From Clostridia bacterium (GTDB taxonomy: Bacteria > Bacillota > Clostridia > RUG12999), in contig JAFVVU010000030.1 in the NCBI GenBank assembly GCA_017502065.1, positions 1 through 7,966 of the forward strand: 7,966 nt of DNA, given 5' to 3'. A program made the translations under genes and the position numbers. Positions within the stretch are counted from its first letter, which is position 1, and the number at the start of each line of letters is the position of its first letter. The notes under the pieces were generated by a model. The model ran no database searches. It was given only the letters and a program-made list of their open reading frames with translations, and was not told the origin of the DNA. This document shows, one piece after another, positions 1-6,563 of this stretch.

Positions 1-922
1 CACCAAGACAAAGGGTAATCAACTCTTTCATAACGTTGATTCCCGTTGCCTTGTACAAAAGCTTTTCATATTCCGCACCCGGAAGTCTTATTCCCGGATC
101 ATAAAATCTTACTGTATTACCATCAATAAAGCCCTGCATAAACACCGGACCGTTCTTGATTCCTATTGACCGAAGCGCGTTTACCACTCTTCCGTGTACA
201 TTATCCAGATACATCTGAGTGCTTGAGGAAGGAGACACCGAACATATGCTCTGTTTGTTAAGTCTATCCTCCACTTTTCCTAAATATCTGTCAGCGGTAC
301 GCACAAGGTTCCCTTTTCCGTTTTTAAAAATATACGACATTGTAAAATCTTGTTTACCCGCCATATACTTTTCAATTATTGCAAGTCCGTTTGATGATTC
401 CTTTTTTGCAGTTTCAAGTGCCGGAATAAGTTCCTCTTTTGTATGGCATACTGCCTGTCCACGTGAGCCGCGGCTGTCAACAGGTTTTACAAGAACAGGA
501 TATTCTACCAATCCTTTTTCTATATCTTCCTCATTATACTCAGGAATTGTATCAACCCCATATTTACGGCACATTTCTTTAAACGCCTTTTTATCCGTTA
601 AAGTAAAATACTGTTCCTTTGTGCCGTAACACGGAAGTCCAAGTTTTTCGCATATCTGCTGTTGCGGTCGTTGTGCAAGGTCGTTACAGAAATTGATAAC
701 TCCGTCAACATTATTTTTTCTACAATAATCAACAATAGCATCAACATCAAGTACATTTAAGTATAGTGCTTCGTCCGCAAGCTGTTTTGCAGGAGCTTCT
801 TCCAATGGCAAAGTATCTGTAACAATTGTGTATACTCCCATTTCCTTTGCCGCTTCAACAACCTTAACATGAACAACATTTCCGCAAAGAATAAGCAGTT
901 TTTTACCAGCTAAATCAACCAT
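1..922 (-). CDS. ATP-grasp domain protein (carbamoyl-phosphate-synthase-like ligase), 3' end beyond window
   Basis: First 307 residues of a protein whose C-terminus lies outside the window. The ATG at 922 is preceded by AAGGAGG (934-928) at 5-nt spacing, which fixes the start. The N-terminus (KKLLILCGNVVHVKVVEAAKE) looks like a pre-ATP-grasp Rossmann-like subdomain. The ATP-grasp core follows: a lysine strand and glycine-rich loop YPVLVKPVDSRGSRG (141-155), the hinge-like IIEKYM (182-187), and the metal-site region FYDPGIRLPG (273-282). ATP-grasp enzymes join a carboxylate to an amine or thiol through an acyl-phosphate. The substrate here cannot be told. The usual E-x-N-x-R metal motif reads D-P-G-I-R, a deviation I associate with uncharacterised single-chain ATP-grasp proteins of this kind. 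No signal peptide is visible, so it is probably cytoplasmic. It has its own promoter and leader and is not part of the heat-shock operon. Family assignment is firm; function is open. Confidence 0.85.
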   Translation of the reverse strand, partial: MVDLAGKKLLILCGNVVHVKVVEAAKEMGVYTIVTDTLPLEEAPAKQLADEALYLNVLDVDAIVDYCRKNNVDGVINFCNDLAQRPQQQICEKLGLPCYGTKEQYFTLTDKKAFKEMCRKYGVDTIPEYNEEDIEKGLVEYPVLVKPVDSRGSRGQAVCHTKEELIPALETAKKESSNGLAIIEKYMAGKQDFTMSYIFKNGKGNLVRTADRYLGKVEDRLNKQSICSVSPSSSTQMYLDNVHGRVVNALRSIGIKNGPVFMQGFIDGNTVRFYDPGIRLPGAEYEKLLYKATGINVMKELITLCLG

Positions 923-941
923 ATATGCCTCCTTGATAATT

Positions 942-983
942 AAAAAACAGCTTTTCCAAAAAATTTTTGATAGGAAAAAGCTG
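942..983 (-). terminator. Terminator-like hairpin in the leader of the ATP-grasp gene (candidate attenuator)
   Basis: Read on the minus strand, CAGCTTTTTCC (983-973) pairs with GGAAAAGCTG (957-948), leaving one bulged base and a 15-nt loop, and six T (947-942) follow. It sits between the probable transcription start (about 1008) and the ribosome binding site (934-928). A transcript from the 1043-1015 promoter must therefore pass it before reaching the gene. The stem is A/U-rich and may be leaky. A 5' leader segment GAATTTTTG can pair with CAAAAATTT inside the loop, a weak alternative fold. No known riboswitch motif was recognised. Regulation is inferred. Confidence 0.6.
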
Positions 984-1014
984 ATATCTGTAACACAAAA
1001 ATTCATTTATACCT

Positions 1015-1043
1015 ATTATACCATTGAATATTCATTTTGGCAA
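1015..1043 (-). promoter_or_regulatory. Sigma-A-type promoter of the ATP-grasp gene
   Basis: On the minus strand a -35 box TTGCCA (1043-1038) is separated by exactly 17 nt from a perfect -10 box TATAAT (1020-1015). Transcription should start near 1008-1006, giving a leader of about 85 nt. The promoter lies directly after the terminator at 1063-1088, so the downstream gene forms an independent transcription unit. Confidence 0.8.
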
Positions 1044-1062
1044 TAGTTTTTTATTATAAACA

Positions 1063-1088
1063 AAAAGCACCTCATAAGAAGTGCTTTT
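1063..1088 (-). terminator. Intrinsic terminator after the tRNA-derived element
   Basis: Perfect 8-bp stem AAAAGCAC (1063-1070) / GTGCTTTT (1081-1088) around a 10-nt loop. On the minus strand it is followed by TTTTTG, with the U-tract partly inside the stem. It begins 1 nt after the CCA of the tRNA 3'-end copy at 1090-1108, the same arrangement as the complete tRNA and its terminator at 1223-1252. It could also work on the plus strand. Confidence 0.7.
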
Positions 1089-1089
1089 C

Positions 1090-1108
1090 TGGTGTCCCGG
1101 ACAGGAGT
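1090..1108 (-). repeat. 19-nt copy of the tRNA-Arg 3' end (acceptor strand, CCA, part of T stem)
   Basis: Identical over 19 nt, in the same orientation, to 1255-1273 of the complete tRNA-Arg gene. It covers the 3' side of the T stem, the 3' acceptor strand, the discriminator A and CCA. The match stops inside the T arm, and no matching 5' acceptor, D or anticodon arm exists upstream on the minus strand. It is therefore not a functional tRNA but a remnant or captured end. Confidence 0.85.
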
Positions 1109-1206
1109 TTATCGCGCCTTGCTTGGAGAAATGTCGTAACGCTCCACTGGAGCCTTCCTCTGTCGCTCGGCTGTAAGCCTTGCTCCCATTTCTGGTTCGA
1201 CTCCTG
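1102..1206 (-). repeat. Structured non-coding element bounded by inverted tRNA T-arm sequences
   Basis: The ends are inverted repeats CAGGAGT (1102-1108) and ACTCCTG (1200-1206). The 1194-1206 end is a 13-nt exact inverted copy of the T arm of the neighbouring tRNA-Arg (1267-1279). Inside lie a second inverted pair AGAAATG (1127-1133) / CATTTCT (1187-1193) and two hairpins, GCTCC-3nt-GGAGC (1141-1153) and GGCT-3nt-AGCC (1169-1179). GCCTTGCT occurs twice as a direct repeat (1116-1123, 1177-1184). The nested pairs suggest a folded RNA or a small non-autonomous mobile repeat. Short ORFs across it include tRNA-like and terminator sequence and are not credible genes. I do not recognise a named family; the strand is assigned by context only. 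Confidence 0.55.
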
Positions 1207-1222
1207 CACTTTAACTCAAACA

Positions 1223-1252
1223 AAAACAGGCATCCTATCGGATGCCTGTTTT
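1223..1252 (-). terminator. Intrinsic terminator ending the heat-shock operon / tRNA-Arg transcript
   Basis: Perfect 13-bp stem AAAACAGGCATCC (1223-1235) / GGATGCCTGTTTT (1240-1252) with a 4-nt loop. On the minus strand the 3' side runs into TTTTTG. It begins 2 nt after the CCA of tRNA-Arg, so it forms the end of the tRNA precursor and probably of the whole operon transcript. Its symmetry means it could also stop plus-strand transcription. Confidence 0.88.
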
Positions 1253-1254
1253 GT

Positions 1255-1329
1255 TGGTGTCCCGGACAGGAGTCGAACCCGCATCAACAGAACCGGAATC
1301 TGTCGTTTTATCCATTAGACTACCGGGAC
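1255..1329 (-). tRNA. tRNA-Arg (anticodon CCG), CCA encoded
   Basis: A 75-nt cloverleaf decoding CGG. The acceptor GTCCCGG pairs perfectly with CCGGGAC, followed by discriminator A and encoded CCA. The anticodon stem ACAGA/TCTGT is perfect and its 7-nt loop TTCCGGT gives anticodon CCG. The T arm is GCGGG-TTCGACT-CCTGT with two G-U pairs. The D arm GTCTAATGGATAAAAC has the GG of the D loop but a C-A mismatch at the 12:23 position. The gene starts 3 nt after the rsmE stop codon, so it is probably transcribed as the tail of the rsmE mRNA and released by RNase P and 3' trimming. A weak internal promoter inside the rsmE end cannot be excluded. Confidence 0.96.
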
Positions 1330-1332
1330 AAA

Positions 1333-2055
1333 TTATTCAAATTCATACATTATCATTGAAAGAACTGCAAGAGGTGCTGTTTCTGTACGGAGGATTCTCT
1401 CGCCAAGTGTTACTGTTGGGAATCCTGCCTCTTTTATTTTTTCTATTTCTTCAGGTGCAATTCCTCCCTCGGGGCCAATGAAAAATCCGATTGTTTTTAC
1501 ACCTTTATTTTTTTGAAGTTCACTTTTTATTGTATTCTCGGTTTCTTCTTCATATGCCGCAAATGAAAAATCGTGCGATTTCATCATTTCTACAGCCTCA
1601 GCAAAGCTGACGGGTTTTTTAATCTCGGGAATTATTCCCCTGCCTGACTGTTTTGCCGCAGACATTGAAATTTTGTTCCAGCGGTCTGTTTTTGCATCCG
1701 CTTTTTTAGGCTCTATTTTAGATACGCAGCGTTTTGTTTCAACGGGTACAATTTCGAACACACCGAGTTCAACGGCTTTCTGAATTATAAGCTCCATTTT
1801 ATCGGATTTCGGAAGTCCCTGATAAAGAGTTACCTTTACTTTTGCTTCGGCTGTAGAGGCAAACTTTTCAAGGATTTTTGCAGATACGGTTTTACCCAAG
1901 ATTTCCGAAATTTCGCATACGCAGTCGTTGCCGCATCCATCGCATACGGCAATTTTTTCGCCGGGTTTAAGACGAAGCACATTTATTATATGATGCGCTT
2001 CATCGCCCGATATTAAAACTTCGTTTCCCGTTATATCTGCAAAAAATCTTCTCAT
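1333..2055 (-). CDS. rsmE: 16S rRNA (uracil(1498)-N3)-methyltransferase RsmE
   Basis: 240 aa, the usual family length. RsmE methylates N3 of U1498 of 16S rRNA in the assembled 30S subunit, using S-adenosylmethionine. The N-terminal PUA-like part carries the family pattern HHIINVLRL (21-29). The C-terminal SPOUT (trefoil-knot) methyltransferase domain shows LPKSDKMELIIQKAVELGV (81-99), AAKQSGRG (133-140), IGPEGG (193-198) and LGERILRTETA (217-227), which form the SAM-binding knot. The ATG start has AAGGGG (2067-2062) 6 nt upstream, lying inside the end of prmA; only 3 nt separate the two genes, so translation is probably coupled. It is the last protein gene of the heat-shock operon, and its TAA stop is 3 nt before tRNA-Arg. 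No abnormality is seen. Confidence 0.97.
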   Translation of the reverse strand: MRRFFADITGNEVLISGDEAHHIINVLRLKPGEKIAVCDGCGNDCVCEISEILGKTVSAKILEKFASTAEAKVKVTLYQGLPKSDKMELIIQKAVELGVFEIVPVETKRCVSKIEPKKADAKTDRWNKISMSAAKQSGRGIIPEIKKPVSFAEAVEMMKSHDFSFAAYEEETENTIKSELQKNKGVKTIGFFIGPEGGIAPEEIEKIKEAGFPTVTLGERILRTETAPLAVLSMIMYEFE

Positions 2056-2058
2056 AAA

Positions 2059-2994
2059 TTACCCCTTATTACAAACTATTGCAACCCAGTCGCCCTCTGT
2101 TTTTATTTCAAGAATGTTAAATCCGTTGTCAGTAAGTGCTTTCTTTACATCATCAAGACGTGTGTTTATGATACCCGATGTGATATAAAGACCGCCGTCT
2201 TTAAGGAACTGCGCGGCTGTGCCTGAAAGCAATATTATTGCATCTGCAATTATATTTGCAACCACAATATCGTATGTGCCGGTTACATCTTTGGTTAAAT
2301 CGCCGCAAAAAATATTTATTTTATCTTCAACGCCGTTTATCTGTGCATTTTCTTTTGCAACCTTTACTGCAACAGGGTCAATATCAACCGCTGTTATTTT
2401 GTTGCAGCCGAGTTTTACCGCACCGATTGAAAGAATACCACTGCCGGTACCGATATCAAGCACGTCGTCTGACTTCTTTATGTTCTGTTCAAGAAGCTCA
2501 AGACACATTCTTGTCGTTTCGTGTGTGCCTGTACCAAACGCCATTCCGTGATCAAGCTCTATAACAACATCTCTGTCATCACCGATTTCTTCCCAGAGCG
2601 GTTTTATAATAATTCTCTTGCCCACTTTAACCGGTTTATAATATTTCTTCCAGCTGTTTTCCCAGTCTTCTTCGTTTACCACGTTTGCGGATACGGAAAA
2701 TTCGCCGAAATCAACTATATCCTTTGCTCTTTCAACACCTTCGGATATTGCCATAAGCACTTCTTCGATGTTTACGTCGGGTGAATAATATGCCTTTACG
2801 ATGGCGTTATCCATCATATATTTCTCGCGTACATCATCGTCAAGAACGTCCCAACGGTCGGTATATCTGTTTGCTTCGTCAAGAAGGCTTGAATCTTCAA
2901 TATTCACACCGCCCACACCGGTTTCGTACAGTATTCCGCACACTGCATCAACCGCTTCGGGAAGTGTTGTAATTGTAATTTCTGTCCAGTTCAT
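2059..2994 (-). CDS. prmA: Ribosomal protein L11 methyltransferase PrmA
   Basis: 311 aa, normal length. PrmA trimethylates amino groups of ribosomal protein L11 with S-adenosylmethionine. The N-terminal substrate-recognition domain is followed by the linker pattern WENSWKKYYKP (111-121), and then by FGTGTHETT (153-161), a hallmark of the family. The class I Rossmann methyltransferase core has the SAM-binding DIGTGSG (180-186), an acidic residue after strand 2 in AVDIDP (202-207), and the motif IV-like VANII (245-249). The ATG overlaps the dnaJ stop by one base (TAATG), with GGTGA (3005-3001) 6 nt upstream inside dnaJ, so translation is probably coupled to DnaJ. The dnaJ-prmA-rsmE order is standard in Firmicutes, so heat-shock co-regulation is expected. 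Confidence 0.97.
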   Translation of the reverse strand: MNWTEITITTLPEAVDAVCGILYETGVGGVNIEDSSLLDEANRYTDRWDVLDDDVREKYMMDNAIVKAYYSPDVNIEEVLMAISEGVERAKDIVDFGEFSVSANVVNEEDWENSWKKYYKPVKVGKRIIIKPLWEEIGDDRDVVIELDHGMAFGTGTHETTRMCLELLEQNIKKSDDVLDIGTGSGILSIGAVKLGCNKITAVDIDPVAVKVAKENAQINGVEDKINIFCGDLTKDVTGTYDIVVANIIADAIILLSGTAAQFLKDGGLYITSGIINTRLDDVKKALTDNGFNILEIKTEGDWVAIVCNKG

Positions 2995-4142
2995 TATTTG
3001 TCACCGCCCATAAATCCTTTGAATTTATCGCCGAATTTTTTCTTTTTGTTATACTGTTTATCATCTGTTGTTTCAGCAAATCTTTCAAGAATTTCCTTTT
3101 GTTCATTTGAAAGGTTTTTCGGTACTTCAACAACAACTGTTACGTACTGGTCGCCCGTACGTTTGCTGTAGAGTTCCGGAATTCCTTTGCCTTTTAATGT
3201 AAATGTTGTGTTCGGCTGTGTTCCTTCCGGAACGATCATTTCAACGTTACCGTGAAGTGTGGGAACAACCACCTTTGCACCAAGTGCCGCCTGAACAAAT
3301 GTTATCGGAATATTGCAAAGCACAGATGTTCCGCGTCTTTCAAAAAGCTGATGCGGACGGATATGCACATTTACGTACAAATCACCGTTTGCGCCGCCAC
3401 GGAAGCCTACACTTCCTGCGCCTTCAACCGGAATTGTCTGTCCTTCGTTTATACCTGCGGGAATATGAACTTTTTTGGTTATTTTTCTTCTTACTTTACC
3501 TTTACCGTCACATTTTGAGCACGGGCTTTTTATTACCTTACCGGTGCCTCCGCAAACATTACACGGACTGTTGGTCTGGAACTGACCGAACGGTGTGGAC
3601 TGCACTCTGCGCACCTGACCGCTGCCGCCGCAGGCACTACATGTTTCGGGACTTGTGCCCGGTTTTGCACCGCTGCCTTTACAGTCGGGACAGTCTTCAA
3701 CTCTTGAATAAGTAATTTCCTTTTCCACGCCGAATGTTGCTTCTTCAAACGAAACAACCTCATCAACCTCGATATCTCTGCCACGTTGCGGTGCATTTGC
3801 ACTGCGACGTCTGCTGCCACCGCCACCAAAAAAGCTGCCGAAAATATCGCCAAGGTCTTCAAAACCGCCCATTCCGCCAAAGCCGCCAAAGCCACCTGCT
3901 CCGCCGAATCCGCCGGCACCGTTTACGCCTTCGTGACCGAACTGGTCATAGTTACGGCGTTTTGTATCGTCGCTTAACACCTCATAAGCTTCGCTTACTT
4001 CTTTAAACTTTTCTTCGGCTTCCTTATTATCGGGGTTTAAGTCGGGATGGTACTGTTTTGCAAGTTTTCTGTATGCTTTTTTTATTTCATCAGCCGATGC
4101 TGTTTTACTGACACCAAGCGATTCATAATAGTCTTTTTTCAA
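2994..4142 (-). CDS. dnaJ: Chaperone protein DnaJ (Hsp40), TTG start
   Basis: 382 aa, complete type I DnaJ. It delivers unfolded clients to DnaK and stimulates DnaK's ATPase. The J domain (about 1-70) contains the essential HPD (32-34). A Gly/Phe-rich linker (about 75-109) has repeated GGF units. The zinc domain has four CxxCxGxG motifs: CPDCKGSG (151-158), CSACGGSG (168-175), CNVCGGTG (194-201) and CSKCDGKG (208-215). The C-terminal client-binding domains follow. The start codon is TTG at 4142, supported by the conserved [10 protein letters not shown] right after it and by GGTGGGGG (4157-4150) 7 nt upstream. The 87-nt gap from dnaK holds a strong hairpin, so DnaJ output may be set below DnaK. 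The C-terminus is rich in lysine and glycine. The stop codon overlaps the prmA start. Confidence 0.98.
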   Translation of the reverse strand: MKKDYYESLGVSKTASADEIKKAYRKLAKQYHPDLNPDNKEAEEKFKEVSEAYEVLSDDTKRRNYDQFGHEGVNGAGGFGGAGGFGGFGGMGGFEDLGDIFGSFFGGGGSRRRSANAPQRGRDIEVDEVVSFEEATFGVEKEITYSRVEDCPDCKGSGAKPGTSPETCSACGGSGQVRRVQSTPFGQFQTNSPCNVCGGTGKVIKSPCSKCDGKGKVRRKITKKVHIPAGINEGQTIPVEGAGSVGFRGGANGDLYVNVHIRPHQLFERRGTSVLCNIPITFVQAALGAKVVVPTLHGNVEMIVPEGTQPNTTFTLKGKGIPELYSKRTGDQYVTVVVEVPKNLSNEQKEILERFAETTDDKQYNKKKKFGDKFKGFMGGDK

Positions 4143-4149
4143 GTTTATT

Positions 4150-4157
4150 CCCCCACC
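4150..4157 (-). promoter_or_regulatory. Ribosome binding site of dnaJ (supports the TTG start)
   Basis: GGTGGGGG on the minus strand ends 7 nt before the TTG codon at 4142. No ATG in the right frame lies near the conserved N-terminus, so this site decides the non-ATG start. It is G-rich rather than a true AGGAGG match. Confidence 0.75.
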
Positions 4158-4177
4158 AAAACAATTGTTTAGACATA

Positions 4178-4213
4178 GGAAATACTAAAGCACAAAAATG
4201 CTTTAGTATTTCC
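4178..4213 (-). other. 15-bp perfect hairpin between dnaK and dnaJ, without U-tract
   Basis: GGAAATACTAAAGCA (4178-4192) and TGCTTTAGTATTTCC (4199-4213) pair perfectly around a 6-nt loop. It begins 16 nt after the dnaK stop codon and ends 20 nt before the dnaJ ribosome binding site. On the minus strand TATGTCTAAAC follows, so there is no U-tract and it should not act as a classic intrinsic terminator. A role as an RNA stability or processing element that protects the dnaK 3' end and sets the DnaK:DnaJ ratio is inferred. Confidence 0.8.
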
Positions 4214-4229
4214 CCAATATTACCTTAAA

Positions 4230-6047
4230 TTAAATTTCTTTGAAATCTGCATCCTGAGCATCGCCGCCCGGAGCTGCGCCTGCTGCCGCGTCTGCACCCG
4301 GTGCACCCTGCGGAGCCTGCTGCTGATACATTTTTGCAGAAAGCTCGTGGAATTTCTGTGTTAATTTTTCTGTTGCAGCTTTGATCGCTTCAGTATCTGT
4401 TCCTTCAAGAGCTTTTTTAACTTCTGCAACTTCTGCTTCAATTGCCGCTTTATCTTCTGCCGGAAGTCCTTCGCCGTTTTCTTTAAGAACTTTTTCTGTC
4501 TGGTATACAAGAGAATCGGCATTGTTTCTTACGTCAATTTCTTCTTTACGTTTTTTATCTTCTTCAGCGTACTGTTCAGCTTCTTTTATAGCTTTGTCAA
4601 TTTCATCATCGCTGAGGTTTGTGCTTGCTGTAATTGTGATTTTCTGTTCAGCGCCTGTTCCCATATCTTTTGCAGATACGTTTACGATACCGTTTGCGTC
4701 GATATCAAAAGTAACTTCAATCTGCGGAACTCCTCTCGGTGCCGGAGGAATGCCTGAAAGCTGGAATCTTCCTAATGTTTTGTTATATGCAGCCATTTCA
4801 CGTTCACCCTGCAGAATGTGGATATCAACCGCCGGCTGATTATCTGCAGCTGTGGAGAAAATCTGGCTTTTCTTTGTAGGAATTGTTGTGTTTCTTTCGA
4901 TAAGCTTTGTGAATACGCCGCCAAGTGTTTCAAGGCCGAGTGAAAGCGGAGTTACGTCAAGAAGAACGAGGTCCTGAACATCCCCTGCAAGTACACCGCC
5001 CTGAATTGCCGCACCAAGTGCAACACATTCGTCGGGGTTTATTCCTTTATGTGGTTCTTTGCCGATAAGTTTTTTAACAGCTTCCTGAACTGCAGGAATA
5101 CGTGTTGAACCACCAACAAGCATTACTTTATCTACCTGAGCTGCAGTAAGTCCTGCATCTGCAAGAGCTTTTCTTGCAGGTTCCATTGTTGCTTCAACAA
5201 GGTCATCTGTAAGCTCATCAAATTTAGCTTTTGTAAGTGTCATATCAAGGTGTTTTGCACCTGTTGCATCCGCTGTGATGTACGGAAGGTTGATATTTGT
5301 GGAAGCTACTCCTGAAAGCTCAATTTTAGCTTTTTCAGCTGCTTCTTTAAGTCTCTGCATTGCGCTTTTATCTGCACGGAGGTCAATGCCTTCGAGTTTT
5401 TTGAATTCATCAGCAAGCCAGCCGATAATTCTTTCGTCGAAGTCGTCACCACCGAGTTTATTGTTACCGCTTGTTGCAAGAACTTCGAAAATACCGTCGC
5501 CAATTTCAAGAATTGATACGTCGAATGTACCGCCGCCAAGGTCATATACCATGATTTTCTGGTCGCCGTCTTTATCCATACCGTATGCAAGTGCTGCGGC
5601 TGTCGGTTCGTTTATAATACGAAGAACTTCAAGACCTGCAATTTTACCTGCGTCTTTTGTTGCCTGACGCTGTGAGTCGCTGAAATATGCAGGAACTGTG
5701 ATTACTGCCTGAGAAACTGTTTCACCAAGGTAGCTTTCTGCATCTGCTTTAAGCTTCTGAAGAATCATTGCAGAAATTTCCTGCGGTGAATATGATTTAT
5801 CGTCGATAGTTACTTTTCTGTCAGTTCCCATATCCCTTTTAATTGAAAGGATTGTTCTGTCGGGGTTTGCAACTGCCTGTCTTTTAGCAACCTGACCGAT
5901 AAGTCTTTCGTTTGATTTTGTGAATGCTACAACGGAAGGTGTTGTTCTTGCTCCTTCCGGATTAGGAATTACTACTGCTTCGCCGCCTTCCATAACTGCA
6001 ACGCAGGAGTTTGTTGTTCCAAGGTCAATACCTATGATTTTGCCCAT
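4230..6047 (-). CDS. dnaK: Molecular chaperone DnaK (Hsp70)
   Basis: 605 aa ATP-driven chaperone that binds exposed hydrophobic segments, working with DnaJ and GrpE in the cytoplasm. The nucleotide-binding domain has GIDLGTTNS (6-14), [12 protein letters not shown] (145-156), YDLGGGTFD (168-176) and LVGGSTRIP (310-318). The interdomain linker [13 protein letters not shown] spans 359-371, followed by the substrate-binding beta domain, helical lid, and a Gln/Pro/Ala/Gly-rich tail ending DADFKEI. Residues 70-90 run straight from SIKRDMG to [11 protein letters not shown], so the roughly 25-residue insert of Gram-negative DnaK is absent, which marks a monoderm Firmicute. The tail is shorter than in many homologues and lacks the usual acidic/lysine end. 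The ATG has GGAGGTAG upstream (6062-6055), 18 nt after grpE. Confidence 0.99.
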   Translation of the reverse strand: MGKIIGIDLGTTNSCVAVMEGGEAVVIPNPEGARTTPSVVAFTKSNERLIGQVAKRQAVANPDRTILSIKRDMGTDRKVTIDDKSYSPQEISAMILQKLKADAESYLGETVSQAVITVPAYFSDSQRQATKDAGKIAGLEVLRIINEPTAAALAYGMDKDGDQKIMVYDLGGGTFDVSILEIGDGIFEVLATSGNNKLGGDDFDERIIGWLADEFKKLEGIDLRADKSAMQRLKEAAEKAKIELSGVASTNINLPYITADATGAKHLDMTLTKAKFDELTDDLVEATMEPARKALADAGLTAAQVDKVMLVGGSTRIPAVQEAVKKLIGKEPHKGINPDECVALGAAIQGGVLAGDVQDLVLLDVTPLSLGLETLGGVFTKLIERNTTIPTKKSQIFSTAADNQPAVDIHILQGEREMAAYNKTLGRFQLSGIPPAPRGVPQIEVTFDIDANGIVNVSAKDMGTGAEQKITITASTNLSDDEIDKAIKEAEQYAEEDKKRKEEIDVRNNADSLVYQTEKVLKENGEGLPAEDKAAIEAEVAEVKKALEGTDTEAIKAATEKLTQKFHELSAKMYQQQAPQGAPGADAAAGAAPGGDAQDADFKEI

Positions 6048-6065
6048 TTTCGTCTACCTCCAAAT

Positions 6066-6563
6066 TTAGTTAGCCACTTTGACTATGCTGTGGCGAATTA
6101 CTTTATCATTATATTTATATCCGGTTTCGAACTCTTCCACGATTACGCTTTCCGCACATGAATCATCTTCAATATGCATTACCGCTTCGTGAAAGTTCGG
6201 GTCAAAGGTTTCACCAATTGCCGGAATTTTTTCAATACCCAGTTTTGCAAAAATATCTCCTACCTGTTTTGCCATAAGCTCTACGCCCTGTTTTACGCCG
6301 TCATCTGCGCCTTCAAGCGCCGCTACTGCGCGCGATATATTATCCATAACCGGCAAAAACTCTTTTATGATATCTGCTTTTGAATTTTCAGCTATCTGCG
6401 TTCTTTCTTTAATTGTACGCTTTTTATAGTTATCAAATTCTGCCGCCAGACGAAGATATTTTTCCATTGCTTCATTTGCTTCGTTTTTTTCTTCCGCCGC
6501 AGGTTCTTCTACAGCGGTTTCTTCCTGCTGAAGAATTTCTTCTGCCGCTTTTTTCTTACTCAT
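6066..6563 (-). CDS. grpE: Nucleotide exchange factor GrpE
   Basis: 165 aa from the chosen ATG. GrpE is a dimeric factor that releases ADP from DnaK and so resets the chaperone cycle. An acidic, poorly conserved N-terminus (about 1-30) leads into a long helical coiled-coil (about 31-90, including EKYLRLAAEFDNYKKRT). The C-terminal beta domain carries the family signature FDPNFHEAVMHI, VIVEEFETGYKYNDKVIRHSIVKV. Two in-frame ATGs exist, 6569 and 6563. The Shine-Dalgarno AAAGGA (6578-6573) is only 3 nt from the first but 9 nt from the second, so 6563 is preferred. The gene overlaps the hrcA end by 8 nt, suggesting coupled translation. It is second in the CIRCE-controlled operon. Confidence 0.97.
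   Translation of the reverse strand: MSKKKAAEEILQQEETAVEEPAAEEKNEANEAMEKYLRLAAEFDNYKKRTIKERTQIAENSKADIIKEFLPVMDNISRAVAALEGADDGVKQGVELMAKQVGDIFAKLGIEKIPAIGETFDPNFHEAVMHIEDDSCAESVIVEEFETGYKYNDKVIRHSIVKVAN

Noticed and set aside
219..629. 136-codon plus-strand ORF
   Set aside because: It lies wholly antisense to the ATP-grasp gene, whose minus frame has recognised motifs and an ideal ribosome binding site.
923..1006. In-frame upstream ATG at 1006 that would extend the ATP-grasp protein by 28 residues
   Set aside because: It coincides with the predicted transcription start and has no ribosome binding site. The extension would be encoded by the terminator hairpin, whereas the ATG at 922 has AAGGAGG at good spacing.
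1109..1206. Possible second tRNA on the plus strand ending in GGTTCGACTCCTG
   Set aside because: No acceptor stem, anticodon arm or CCA can be drawn around the T-arm-like sequence.
1032..1223. 63-codon minus-strand ORF over the tRNA-derived element
   Set aside because: It reads through the tRNA 3'-end copy, the terminator stem and the promoter of the next gene, and no ribosome binding site was noted. It is a chance frame over a structured repeat.
1037..1318. 93-codon plus-strand ORF
   Set aside because: It translates the antisense of tRNA-Arg and both terminators; GVPDRS appears twice only because the tRNA end is duplicated.
3203..3715. 170-codon plus-strand ORF opposite dnaJ
   Set aside because: It is antisense to the zinc-finger and client-binding part of DnaJ. 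Its composition (Cys, Leu, Arg rich) reflects the reverse complement of conserved codons.
4381..4839. 152-codon plus-strand ORF opposite dnaK
   Set aside because: It is antisense to the conserved DnaK coding frame; the Ser-rich protein is typical of such shadows.
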